From an uncultured Oscillospiraceae bacterium (GTDB taxonomy: Bacteria; Bacillota; Clostridia; Oscillospirales; Oscillospiraceae), in the NCBI GenBank assembly GCA_910588495.1, contig CAJUPU010000030.1, positions 1-39,606 of the forward strand: 39,606 nucleotides of DNA, in the 5' to 3' direction. Both the position numbers and the translations under genes were made by a program. The notes under the pieces are model-generated. The model had not been told where the DNA came from. It did not search any database and saw nothing but the letters and a program-made list of their open reading frames with translations. Positions 17,714 to 25,556 of the stretch are shown here, in pieces. Position 1 is the stretch's first letter; each line of letters starts with the position of its first letter.

Positions 17714-17875
17714 AGAACCTGTATTCACAGCCAAAGATGCCGTCTGGGCGAGGGATCTTTTCGCCAGACAAGGCGCGTTTTCGCGGGAATGCTTTGTGCA
17801 TTTCAAGAAAACGCAACGCAGTATGGCGGAAAAAGACCCGGCCAGACGGCGTTTGAGGTTGTGGATACAGGTTCT
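17714..17875. repeat. 162-bp palindromic (MITE-like) element
   Basis: The ends are near-perfect inverted repeats: AGAACCTGTATTCACA at 17714-17729 against TGTGGATACAGGTTCT at 17860-17875 (one mismatch). The complementarity continues inward almost to the centre: GCCGTCTGG / CCAGACGGC, TCTTTTCGCC / GGCGGAAAAAGA, GCGCGTTTTC / GAAAACGCAACGC, AATGC / GCATT. The whole element can fold into one long hairpin. It is flanked by TTT on both sides and encodes nothing. It abuts the stop codon of the ABC ATPase gene. Only one copy is in this window. Confidence 0.75.
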
Positions 17876-17876
17876 T

Positions 17877-18458
17877 TTATACCCGTCTCAGCGGCGGGCC
17901 GTCCAGCGCCACGATCCGGTCGCACCCCGCCAGCACCTGGGGCTGGTGGGTGGCCAGCACGATGGGCGCGCCCAGCCCCCGCAGGCGGTCCAGTATACGG
18001 GCCGCCCGGTCGGGATCCACCCCGGCGAAGGGCTCGTCCAGCAAAAACAGCTCCCCGCCCAGGGCGGCGCACCGGGCCAGGGCCAGCCGCCGGGCCATGC
18101 CGCCGGACAGGGCGGCGGGATAGGCGCCGCCCTCGTCCGCAAGCTCGGCGAAGTCCAGCCACCGCCCCGCCTCCCCCCGGCGGGCGCGGGGGAGCACGTC
18201 GGTGATGTGCTGTTCCGCCGTCCGCCAGGGCAGGAGGCGGTCCTCCTGGAACAAAAAGGCGGTCTTGGCGGGGTCCGCCCCGGATACCGCGCCCGATCCC
18301 GGCCGGGTCAGCCCGGCCAGCACCCGCAGCAGGGTGGTCTTGCCGCAGCCCGAGGGGCCGGACAGGGCGGTGAGGCCCTCCGGCGGTATTTCCAGGGAAA
18401 ACCGGTCCAGCACCAGCTTTTCCCCATAACGGACCGTGATATCTTCCAGCTTTATCAC
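17877..18458 (-). CDS. ABC importer ATPase (SsuB/TauB/ThiZ type)
   Basis: Protein of 193 residues, short for the family (usually about 250). Walker A GPSGCGKTT, Q-loop FQEDRLLPW, signature LSGGMARRLALAR, Walker B LFLLDEPFAG and switch His in LATHQ are all present, so it should be active. It powers uptake with the permease and binding protein encoded upstream. The GTG start at 18458 overlaps the permease stop (GTGA), a common sign of translational coupling. The C-terminus is cut close after the H-loop region, immediately before the palindromic element at 17714-17875; that element may have trimmed it. Confidence 0.85.
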   Translation of the reverse strand: MIKLEDITVRYGEKLVLDRFSLEIPPEGLTALSGPSGCGKTTLLRVLAGLTRPGSGAVSGADPAKTAFLFQEDRLLPWRTAEQHITDVLPRARRGEAGRWLDFAELADEGGAYPAALSGGMARRLALARCAALGGELFLLDEPFAGVDPDRAARILDRLRGLGAPIVLATHQPQVLAGCDRIVALDGPPLRRV

Positions 18459-19189
18459 CCTTTGTTCCCCCTTCCCAGCCCCCGCCGGAGCAGCTTCTCC
18501 AAGGCCAGGGACAGCGCCACGATGGTCAGCGTCCAGGCGAAGAGGTCGGGGGTCTCCAGCGCCGCCTTGGCCTGCTGGATCCGGGAGCCGATGGCCTGGA
18601 CGGGAGGACACAGCACCTCCGCCGCCACCCCCGACTTCCAGGCCAGCCCGAAGGCGGTGGAGAGCCCCGCGGCAAAGTGGGGGCGCAGGGCAGGCAGGCA
18701 GATCAGCGCCAGGGTCCTGCCCCGGGAGAAGCGGTAGGCCCGGGCCAGCTCCAGCAGCTTTTCGTCCAGGCCGTCCAGCCCGGCGGACACAGCCCCCCAC
18801 ACCACCGGCAGCACCATCAGCCCCGCGATGACCCAGGGGATGGCCCCCCGGGGCACCCACAGGTAGACCAGCAGGATGAAGGACACCACCGGCGTGGCCC
18901 GCACCACCCGGACGGCGGGGGAGAGCAGCCGGTCCGCCCAGGGGGAGAAGTGGGTGGCGAAGGCCAGCGCCGCCCCCGCCGGCGCCCCCCAGGCAAGGCC
19001 CAGGAACACCCGGCCCAGGGTGGCCCCCACCGACAGCCAGAAGCCGCCGGTCCCCGCCAGGGCCGCCAGCCGCGCCCCCACCGCCAGGGGGCCGGGGAGG
19101 AGCAGGTCCAGCCCCACCCAGCGGGCGGCCAGGGCCCAGGCCAGCAGCCAAAAGACGGCGGGGAGGGAGCGCTTCAGCAGCCGGTTCAA
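18455..19189 (-). CDS. ABC importer permease (SsuC/TauC/ThiX type)
   Basis: About 244 residues with six membrane segments. The cytoplasmic coupling loop reads ELARAYRFSRGRTLALICLPALRPHFAAG, matching the BPD_transp_1 EAA loop, and the central block ATPVVSFILLVYLWVPRGAIPW is typical of sulfonate/taurine/thiamine-precursor permeases. No ATG lies in a suitable place. A TTG at 19189 overlaps the stop of the binding-protein gene (TTGA), giving MNRLLKRSLPAVFWLL; this start is inferred from overlap. The substrate cannot be told from sequence. Confidence 0.8.
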   Translation of the reverse strand: MNRLLKRSLPAVFWLLAWALAARWVGLDLLLPGPLAVGARLAALAGTGGFWLSVGATLGRVFLGLAWGAPAGAALAFATHFSPWADRLLSPAVRVVRATPVVSFILLVYLWVPRGAIPWVIAGLMVLPVVWGAVSAGLDGLDEKLLELARAYRFSRGRTLALICLPALRPHFAAGLSTAFGLAWKSGVAAEVLCPPVQAIGSRIQQAKAALETPDLFAWTLTIVALSLALEKLLRRGLGRGNKG

Positions 19190-20277
19190 CCGCCCGTCCA
19201 GTAGATGCCGCTGTCGGGCAGGGAGCCGCCCACGGCGGCGGGGTCGATGGACCACAGCACCGAGTAGTAGTCGGAGATGGCCGCCACCATGTCCGTCCCG
19301 GCCAGGAAGGCCAGGTGGCACTGGGGGATGGCCTGCTTGGCGATGGGCGCGCTGGGGGTGATGCCCAGCCTGGCCACGATCTCCGCCGCCGCGTCCACGT
19401 TGCCGTTCACGAAGTCGATGGACGCCTCGTAGTCGGTGAGGAAGGCGGCCACCCGGTCGGGATGCTCCTGGGCGAACTGGGTCCGGGCCACCACGGCGGT
19501 CATGACCAGCTGGCTGCCGTTTTTCAGGCCGTCCCACGCCTCGGTGAGGTCGATGGCGGCGCGGACGCTGCCCTCGCTCTTCAGGATGGCGGCGGTGGCG
19601 GCGGGGACGGGGAGCATGGCGCACTCGATCTCGCCGGACAGGAGCTTGGCGGAGATCTCGGAGGCGTCGGCAAAGACCACCTCCACGTCCTTGCCCGCCT
19701 CCAGGCCGTTCTCGGCCAGCAGATAGCGCAGGACGTACTCCGGGTTGGCCCCCTGGCCCGCGGCCCAGACCGTCCGGCCCGCCAGGTCCGCCATGGAGCC
19801 GATCTCCGTTTTGCCGCCGCTCTCCAGGATGTGGAGGACGCCCAGGGTGCCCACGGCCACGATCTTCACCCCGCCGCCGGTCTTGTTATAAAGGTTCACC
19901 GCCACGTTGGAGGCCACGGTGGCGATGTCGATCTCCCCGCTGGACAGCCCCGCCACCAGCTCGCTGTTGTCCGCGGCGATGGTGTAGGCGTAGCCCGCGT
20001 GGTTTAGGTGGTTATGGTTGTCCACGTTGTCCAGCAGCTTGGCCGCCCCCACCCCCGTGGGGCCGGACAGCACCGCGAAGCGGATGTCGGGGGTCTCGTC
20101 GTCCGCCAGGCTGGGGGACTGGCTGGGCGCCTGGGAGGGCTCCTGGCTGGAGGGGGCGGGGCTGGCGGCCGCCTGGGAGGGGGCGGCGGAGGGGGCCTGC
20201 TGCGCCGGTCTGCAGGCGGTCAGGGAGAACAGCAGCAACAGGGCCAGTGCAAGGGCCGAGGGTCGTACATGTCTCAT
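19186..20277 (-). CDS. ABC importer substrate-binding lipoprotein (SsuA/ThiY/NMT1 type)
   Basis: Protein of 363 residues. A lipoprotein signal (ALALALLLLFSLTAC) is followed by a Ser/Pro/Gln-rich linker to about residue 62. The binding domain has the family pattern of a type II periplasmic-binding fold: LSGPTGVGAAKLLDN, GEIDIATVASNVAVNLYNKTGGGVKIVAVGTLG, and LAGRTVWAAGQGANPEYVLRYLL. It would deliver an aromatic, sulfonate-like or pyrimidine-like ligand; the identity is unknown. ATG 20277 follows AAAGGAAC. The gene is first of three overlapping genes (19186-19189 and 18455-18458) with a near-consensus promoter at 20349-20377. Confidence 0.85.
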   Translation of the reverse strand: MRHVRPSALALALLLLFSLTACRPAQQAPSAAPSQAAASPAPSSQEPSQAPSQSPSLADDETPDIRFAVLSGPTGVGAAKLLDNVDNHNHLNHAGYAYTIAADNSELVAGLSSGEIDIATVASNVAVNLYNKTGGGVKIVAVGTLGVLHILESGGKTEIGSMADLAGRTVWAAGQGANPEYVLRYLLAENGLEAGKDVEVVFADASEISAKLLSGEIECAMLPVPAATAAILKSEGSVRAAIDLTEAWDGLKNGSQLVMTAVVARTQFAQEHPDRVAAFLTDYEASIDFVNGNVDAAAEIVARLGITPSAPIAKQAIPQCHLAFLAGTDMVAAISDYYSVLWSIDPAAVGGSLPDSGIYWTGG

Positions 20278-20348
20278 AGCTTGGTTCCTTTCTTGTTCGG
20301 GACGAGCGAACCGCGCCGCCCGAGGGCTTGAAACTTTCCGCGGCTTCA

Positions 20349-20377
20349 ATTTTATCCGGGAAGGCCCTCGATGTCAA
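20349..20377 (-). promoter_or_regulatory. Promoter of the ABC importer operon
   Basis: On the minus strand: TTGACA (20377-20372), a 17-base spacer, TAAAAT (20354-20349). This is the best-matching sigma-A promoter in this part of the window. It lies in the short gap after glgB. Confidence 0.8.
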
Positions 20378-20412
20378 GGGCTGGAAGGAACGATCCGCCA
20401 ATGGCGTCCGGC

Positions 20413-22182
20413 TCACTGCGCCAGGTAGTAGATCCCGCCGTAGGGCTCCAGCCGGAGCTCCGCCCCCTCCGGAGGCAGGGGCAGATACGCCCCGCCGCCG
20501 CTCTCCCGATAGGCCGCGGCGCTGTCCAGCAGCACCCGCAGCCCCTTGGCCCCCGGCAGCTCCAGCCGGAAGGTCTGTTCCCGATCGGAGAAGTTGAACA
20601 CGGCGGCCAGCCGTTCGCCGCCGCCCCGGCGCTCGAAGGCGTAGACGCACTTGGACTCCTGGTGGCAGTCCAGCCACCGGAAGCCCTCCCGGTGGTAGTC
20701 CCCGGCCCACAGGGCGGGGTGGTCCAGATACAGATGGTTCAAGATCTTCACAAAGCAGTGGAAGGCGTCGTGGAGGGGGTAGGCCAGCAGATCCCAGTCC
20801 TGCTCCCGCTTCTCGTCCCACTCCCGGACCTGGGCGAACTCGTTGCCCATGAAGTTCAGCTTCTTGCCGGGGTGGGCGTACATGTACATATAAAAGGCCC
20901 GCAGCTGCCGGTGCTTGTCCCCGTACTCCCCGGCCATCTTCTGGAAGATGCTGGCCTTGCCGTGGACCACCTCGTCGTGGGACAGGGGGAGCAGATGGCA
21001 GGCGTCATAGTAGTACATCATGGAGAAGGTGAGCCGGTGATAGGCGCCGGGGCGGTGCTCCGGCGGGGTGCGGAAATAGTCCAGGGTGTCGTTCATCCAG
21101 CCCATGTCCCACTTGTAGTCGAAGCCCAGTCCCCCTTGGTCCGCGGGAGCGGTGACGCCGGGGAAGGAGGTGGAGTCCTCCGCCGCCAGGATGGCGGTGG
21201 GGTGGCGCTGCTTCAGCCCCCGGTCCATGCTGCGCAAAAAGTCCACCGCGCCGCCGTTCACCCCCCGGGCCGGATCCCCCTGCCAGTAGATGGCCCGGCT
21301 GACGGCGTCCATGCGCAGGCCGTCGAAGTGGAACTCACTCAGCCAGTAGTTGGCGGCGGACTGCAAAAAGCTGCGCACCTCCCCCCGGGAGTGCATGAAA
21401 TTGCAGCTGCCCCACTCGCTCTCGCCCACGGCGGAGTTGGGGTACTCATAGAGGGCGCCGCCGTCGTACCGGGCCAGGGCGTAGCCGTCCACGGCGAAGT
21501 GGACGGGCACGAAGTCCATGAGGACCCCGATGCCGTTCTGATGGCAGGCGTCCACAAAGGCTTTGAGCTGGTCCATGGTGCCGTAACGGGCGGTGGGGCT
21601 GAAGAAGCCGGTGACCTGATAGCCCCAGGACTGGTCGCAGGGGTGCTCGGTGAGGGGCATGACCTCCACGTAGTTGTAACCGTTCTCCTTTAGATAAGGT
21701 ATGAGGATGGGGATCAGCTCCTCATAGCTGTACCAGGCGTCCGCCGCCGGACCCGGCTTGCGGAAGGAGCCGAAGTGGACCTCGTAGATGTTCAGAGGCC
21801 CGTTTTTGCAGTCGGTGCGGGCGCTCATCCACTCCCCGTCGGAGAAGCGGTAGGCGTGCAGGTCCCGGATGATGGAGGCGCAGCTGGGCCGCAGCTCCAT
21901 GCCGAAGCCGTAGGGATCGCAGTGGTCCACGAAGCCTCCCTGTCGGTCGTAGATCCGGTATTTGTACATCATCCCCGCCCCGGCTCCCTCCACATAGCAG
22001 GACCAGAAGGCCCCGTCCCGGTCCATGGGCACCTCCTGCCAGCGGCTGAACTGGCCGATGAGGGCCACCCGCCCGGCGGCGGGGGCGAAGGTGCGAAAGG
22101 CGGTCCCCCCGCCCCATATGTGCGCGCCCAGGTGCCGGTAGGCGTCGAATACCTCTCCCGTGTAGAACCCATGCAGATCCAT
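20413..22182 (-). CDS. glgB: 1,4-alpha-glucan branching enzyme
   Basis: Protein of 589 residues, somewhat shorter than E. coli GlgB (728) because the N-terminal extra module is missing. A CBM48 domain covers about 15-105, followed by the GH13 barrel (PLNIYEVHFGSF; YVEVMPLTEHP; SWGYQVTGFFSP). Catalytic residues are Asp 292 in DGLRMDAV, Glu 335 in LAAEDST and Asp 403 in LSHDEVVH. It makes the alpha-1,6 branches of glycogen. No other glycogen genes are adjacent. The frame continues upstream, but ATG 22182 follows AAGGGAG and gives the normal N-terminus. A promoter lies at 22276-22304. No terminator separates it from the next operon. Confidence 0.9.
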   Translation of the reverse strand: MDLHGFYTGEVFDAYRHLGAHIWGGGTAFRTFAPAAGRVALIGQFSRWQEVPMDRDGAFWSCYVEGAGAGMMYKYRIYDRQGGFVDHCDPYGFGMELRPSCASIIRDLHAYRFSDGEWMSARTDCKNGPLNIYEVHFGSFRKPGPAADAWYSYEELIPILIPYLKENGYNYVEVMPLTEHPCDQSWGYQVTGFFSPTARYGTMDQLKAFVDACHQNGIGVLMDFVPVHFAVDGYALARYDGGALYEYPNSAVGESEWGSCNFMHSRGEVRSFLQSAANYWLSEFHFDGLRMDAVSRAIYWQGDPARGVNGGAVDFLRSMDRGLKQRHPTAILAAEDSTSFPGVTAPADQGGLGFDYKWDMGWMNDTLDYFRTPPEHRPGAYHRLTFSMMYYYDACHLLPLSHDEVVHGKASIFQKMAGEYGDKHRQLRAFYMYMYAHPGKKLNFMGNEFAQVREWDEKREQDWDLLAYPLHDAFHCFVKILNHLYLDHPALWAGDYHREGFRWLDCHQESKCVYAFERRGGGERLAAVFNFSDREQTFRLELPGAKGLRVLLDSAAAYRESGGGAYLPLPPEGAELRLEPYGGIYYLAQ

Positions 22183-22204
22183 GGCCGAACTCCCTTCCAG
22201 GCGG

Positions 22205-22233
22205 TGGACAAATCCCGCCCCAGCTGTTATAAT
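22205..22233 (+). promoter_or_regulatory. Promoter of the TetR-family gene
   Basis: TGGACA (22205-22210), a 17-base spacer, TATAAT (22228-22233). Transcription toward the regulator would start near 22240, inside the region transcribed in the opposite direction from the glgB promoter. Confidence 0.75.
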
Positions 22234-22275
22234 GATGGCCGCTGCCCATAAAACGAGGCGGCTCGCCAACATAAC

Positions 22276-22304
22276 AGTATAATTTGCCGGAAATGCCCTG
22301 TCCA
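22276..22304 (-). promoter_or_regulatory. Promoter of glgB
   Basis: On the minus strand: TGGACA (22304-22299), a 17-base spacer, TATACT (22281-22276). It faces the regulator promoter, so the two transcripts overlap by about 30 bases. Confidence 0.75.
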
Positions 22305-22370
22305 CCGACACTCGGCCCCATTGGGCGGATAAACGACGGTTCGGCCAAATCGTCCGGCAGGGAGCGCGCC

Positions 22371-22904
22371 ATGGATATTCGGATACAAAAGACCCAGACC
22401 GCCATCAAAAACGCCTTCCGGGAGCTGCGCGCCCAGAAGAGCGTGGAAAAGATCACCGTGAAGGAGCTGTGCCAGCGGGCCCAGATCAACAAGTCCACCT
22501 TCTACGCCCACTACGGCGACATCTACGCCCTGTCCGAGGCCATGCAGGCGGAGACCATCGCCTTCGTGCTGGGCACCGTCTCCCACCAGCGGGCCTATGC
22601 CGCCCTGGACCCGGGGGCCTTCACCCGGTCGATCTTCCAGGCCATCTCCACCCACCGCGCCCTGATCGACAGCCTGTTCTCCCCCCACGAGCGCACCCGG
22701 CTGGGGGACGCGCTGGAGGCGGGCATCCGCCAGGTGGTCTATCAGAGCTACCCGGAGCACCGGGACGATGTGGAGATGAGCATCCTGCTGTCCTACAGCA
22801 TCCAGGGGGCGTACCACGCCTACCTCAAGAACCAGGACGTGGACGAGGAGACCCTGGTGTCCGCCATCGAGCGCATTTCCAAGACCCTCCAGCCCCTGTA
22901 TTGA
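22371..22904 (+). CDS. TetR/AcrR-family transcriptional regulator
   Basis: Protein of 177 residues. The N-terminal helix-turn-helix domain (about 7-52) has the TetR layout: TQTAIKNAFRELRAQKSVEKITVKELCQRAQINKSTFYAHYGD, with NKSTFYAHY as recognition helix. The remaining helical part is the ligand/dimer domain and shows no recognisable ligand signature. ATG 22371 is chosen because the HTH starts directly after it; a CAGGGAG site lies upstream. It is divergent from glgB with interlocking promoters, so it may control glgB or itself. A bidirectional terminator follows. Confidence 0.85.
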   Translation: MDIRIQKTQTAIKNAFRELRAQKSVEKITVKELCQRAQINKSTFYAHYGDIYALSEAMQAETIAFVLGTVSHQRAYAALDPGAFTRSIFQAISTHRALIDSLFSPHERTRLGDALEAGIRQVVYQSYPEHRDDVEMSILLSYSIQGAYHAYLKNQDVDEETLVSAIERISKTLQPLY

Positions 22905-22918
22905 CCCCGGCCAGACAA

Positions 22919-22953
22919 AAAGATCCGTGAGACCGAGGTCTCACGGATCTTTC
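22919..22953. terminator. Bidirectional terminator between tetR and modC
   Basis: A near-perfect palindrome with 14-bp arms (22921-22934 and 22937-22950) and T-rich tails on both sides (TTTCTC on plus, TTTTT on minus). It ends the TetR gene and the modABC operon. Confidence 0.85.
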
Positions 22954-23997
22954 TCATTCATACAGCAGCAGCACGTTGGCCGGGGCGACCCCCAGCTCCG
23001 CCGGGGACCGGGCGGGGCGGCGGTCCTTGGGCGTGCGCCACCACAGGGGCGGCGCGTCCGGGGCCTGGCCCTTCCAGCGAAATTCCACGATCCACTCGAA
23101 AGGCTCCTCCATCTCCCCCAGCGGCTCCACGGGGAAGCGGTTGTGCTGTGTCCTGGGGTTGAAGTAGTGGGCCCGGATGCCCACCGCTTTCAGGCCGTCC
23201 CCCACCGGCTGGGCGGTCTGGAGCGTTATCCCCCAAAAGGGGACCTCCGCCTCGTATTCCCCGGCCTTTCGGGCGGGGGCCACGTTCTTGCACCCCGTCA
23301 GCTCGCAGGCGCACACGCTCCCCGGATCGGCGAACAGGGCCTTGGTCTCCCGCACCGCCAGCAGGCGGCCCCGGTCCATGACGGCGATGGACCGGCACAT
23401 GTGATACACCTCGTCCCGGCTGTGGGTCACCAGCACCGCGTCCCGGCCGAACCCCGCCAGCAGCTCCCGGACCTCCAGCTGCAGCTTGTCCCGCAGGTGG
23501 GCGTCCAGGGCGGAAAAGGGCTCGTCCAGCAGCAGCACCCGGGGGCGGCTCACCAGGATCCGGGCCAGGGCGGCCCGCTGCCGCTGGCCCCCGGAAAGCT
23601 GGTGGGGCCGCAGGCCCTCCAGCCCCTCCAGGCGGCACAGTTTGATGGTGCCGTTCAGCTCCGCCGCCCGCTTGGCCTTGTCTTTCTCCCGGTGGAGGCC
23701 GCACAGGATGTTCTGTCCCACCGTCATGTTGGGGAACAAAGCGCTGTCCTGGAACAGGCAGCCCACCCCCCGCTTCCTGGGGGGCAGGTCGATCTTCTTT
23801 TCGCTGTCGAACAGGGGCTCCCCGTCCAGCACGATGGCCCCCCGGTCGGGCCGCTCCACCCCGGCGATACACTTGAGGGTCATGCTCTTCCCGCAGCCGG
23901 AGGCTCCCAGCAGGCCCAGGGTGCCCCCCTGGGTCTCGAACCGCGCCCGGAGGCGGAAGTCCCCCAGCCGCTTCTCGATGTCCACATACAGGCTCAT
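22954..23997 (-). CDS. modC: Molybdate ABC transporter ATP-binding protein
   Basis: Protein of 347 residues. Walker A GASGCGKS, Q-loop FQDSALFPNMTV, signature LSGGQRQRAALARIL, Walker B VLLLDEPFSALD and switch His in VTHSRDE are present. The C-terminal 130 residues replace the standard Mop/TOBE repeat with a less typical domain (VGIRAHYFNPRTQ ... FEWIVEFRWKG). ModC energises molybdate uptake. The ATG overlaps the modB stop by 4 bases (ATGA at 23997-23994). Confidence 0.9.
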   Translation of the reverse strand: MSLYVDIEKRLGDFRLRARFETQGGTLGLLGASGCGKSMTLKCIAGVERPDRGAIVLDGEPLFDSEKKIDLPPRKRGVGCLFQDSALFPNMTVGQNILCGLHREKDKAKRAAELNGTIKLCRLEGLEGLRPHQLSGGQRQRAALARILVSRPRVLLLDEPFSALDAHLRDKLQLEVRELLAGFGRDAVLVTHSRDEVYHMCRSIAVMDRGRLLAVRETKALFADPGSVCACELTGCKNVAPARKAGEYEAEVPFWGITLQTAQPVGDGLKAVGIRAHYFNPRTQHNRFPVEPLGEMEEPFEWIVEFRWKGQAPDAPPLWWRTPKDRRPARSPAELGVAPANVLLLYE

Positions 23998-24659
23998 CCC
24001 CTCACCGCCTTCCGCCGCCCCTCCAGCAGCTCCGCCGCCAGCAGCACCGCCGCCGAGATGGCCGCGTCCACCAGCACCCAGCGGAAGGCCCCCGCCTCGT
24101 CGCCGGACCGCCAGAGCTGGTAGACGGTGGTGGAGATGGTGGCCGTCCGGCCGGGGATATAGCCCGCGAGCATACTGGTGGCGCCGTACTCCCCCAGGGC
24201 CCGGGCGAAGGCCAGCACCGCCCCGGCGGCGATCCCCCGGCGGCAGGCGGGCAGACGCACCCGCCAAAAGATGAAGGTGTTGGACAGCCCCAGGGTCTGC
24301 CCCGCCTGGGCCAGGGTCTCGTCAAAGCTCTCAAAGGCCCCCCGGGCGGTGCGGTACATCAGGGGAAAGGCCACCACCGACGCGGCCAGCACGCCTCCCT
24401 GCCAGGTCATGACGAACCGGATCCCGGCCTGGTCCAACAGCAGCCCCAGGGGCCGCCTGGCCCCGAAGAGCAGCAGCAGGCAGTATCCGCACACCGTGGG
24501 GGGCAGCACCATGGGCAGGGTGAGCACCACGTCCAGCGCCCCTTTGGCCGCCCGGGGGAGCCTGGCCGCGTAGTAGGCGCACGAGATCCCCAGGAAGAAC
24601 ACGATGGCGCAGCTCAGCCCGGCGGTGCGCAGGGAGTTGAGCAGGGGATACCAGTCCAT
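23994..24659 (-). CDS. modB: Molybdate ABC transporter permease
   Basis: Protein of 221 residues with about five to six membrane segments. TLPMVLPPTVCGYCLLLLFG is the strongly conserved ModB block, and the EAA-type loop is LAFARALGEYGATSMLAGYIPGRT. Its ATG directly follows the modA stop codon with no gap, and its end overlaps modC, so the three genes are translationally linked. No unusual features. Confidence 0.93.
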   Translation of the reverse strand: MDWYPLLNSLRTAGLSCAIVFFLGISCAYYAARLPRAAKGALDVVLTLPMVLPPTVCGYCLLLLFGARRPLGLLLDQAGIRFVMTWQGGVLAASVVAFPLMYRTARGAFESFDETLAQAGQTLGLSNTFIFWRVRLPACRRGIAAGAVLAFARALGEYGATSMLAGYIPGRTATISTTVYQLWRSGDEAGAFRWVLVDAAISAAVLLAAELLEGRRKAVRG

Positions 24660-25460
24660 TCACCCCTCCGATCCGGCGGGGAGGAAGCCCACCCGCTCAA
24701 ACACCGCCATGGCCCCGTCCGTTTTCAGATAGTCCAAAAAGTCCCGGGCCGCTTTTTGGTCTCCGCTCCCCTTGAGGACGGCGGCGGGATATACCACCCG
24801 GCCGCACATGTCCGCTCCGGCGGTGTCCGCCGCGATCAGCCCGGCGGAAAAGGCGTCGGTGGCGTATATCACGCCGCAGTCCACGCTTCCCTCCTTCACC
24901 TGGACGGCCACCTCCTTCACATTGGAGCCGTAGGTGATATGACCGGCGGCGGCCAGCGCCTCCTCGTCCAGGCCGTAATAGTCCAGGATCTTGCGGGTGT
25001 ACTGCCCCACCGGCACGTCGCCGCCCCCCATTGCCAGCAGCAGCTCCCCGTTTTTCAGCTTTTCCGCCAGGGTGTCGAAGCTGTCCACCTTGGTGGAGCT
25101 GAAGCCGGAGGCGCACAGTACCACCCGGTTCTCCAAAAGGTCGGTCCGGCTCCCCTCCGCCAGGGCCCCCGCCGCCTCCAGCTCGTCCATCTGCCCCTGG
25201 GCGGCGGACAGGAACAGATCGCAGTCCGCCCCCTCCCGGATCTGGGCGAGCAGGGCGCCGGAGGAGTCGAAATTGAAGGTCAGGGCCACGCCGGGGTGGT
25301 CCTTCTCGTACATGGCTTCGATCTCGGTCAGCGTCTCGGTAAGGGAGGCGGCGGCGAACACCGTCAGCTCCGAGCCGGGGGGATCTCCCCCGCCGCGGGC
25401 GGAGAGGGCCGGCAGCAATAGGACCGCCGCCAGCAGGATCGGGATGGCGCGTTTTTTCAT
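24660..25460 (-). CDS. modA: Molybdate-binding protein
   Basis: Protein of 266 residues. A signal sequence covers about 1-20; the mature part has the ModA signature LTVFAAASLTETLTEI, FNFDSSGALLAQI and DCDLFLSAAQGQMDEL, plus the distal NVKEVAVQVKEGSVDCGVIYATDA. It captures molybdate or tungstate for ModBC. In Firmicutes ModA is normally a lipoprotein, yet here the expected lipobox reads ALSARGGG, with Arg (CGC) where Cys (TGC) would be expected. It may therefore be released, or the base may be a variant. The ATG follows AAAGGAG. Confidence 0.92.
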   Translation of the reverse strand: MKKRAIPILLAAVLLLPALSARGGGDPPGSELTVFAAASLTETLTEIEAMYEKDHPGVALTFNFDSSGALLAQIREGADCDLFLSAAQGQMDELEAAGALAEGSRTDLLENRVVLCASGFSSTKVDSFDTLAEKLKNGELLLAMGGGDVPVGQYTRKILDYYGLDEEALAAAGHITYGSNVKEVAVQVKEGSVDCGVIYATDAFSAGLIAADTAGADMCGRVVYPAAVLKGSGDQKAARDFLDYLKTDGAMAVFERVGFLPAGSEG

Positions 25461-25494
25461 GGCTTTTCTCCTTTTCTCCCGTATTTCAGGGAGA

Positions 25495-25526
25495 GTTTAT
25501 TCTATAAACGTGAGTTGACACGTCTA
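25495..25526 (-). promoter_or_regulatory. modABC promoter with palindromic operator candidate
   Basis: On the minus strand TAGACG (25526-25521), a 16-base spacer, TAGAAT (25504-25499). The perfect inverted repeat GTTTAT-TCT-ATAAAC (25495-25509) covers the -10 element, the place expected for a repressor that senses molybdate. It does not match the E. coli ModE site. Confidence 0.5.
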
Positions 25527-25556
25527 TACCGGGCAAAGGCCGTCCCTCCGGCGCCG

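Noticed and set aside
18455..19624. Longer permease frame reaching 19624
   Set aside because: The extension overlaps the binding-protein gene in another frame and its residues are low-complexity; the TTG at the gene junction fits the operon better.
25515..25530. TTGACA on the plus strand upstream of modA
   Set aside because: No -10 follows at proper distance and no plus-strand gene lies downstream.
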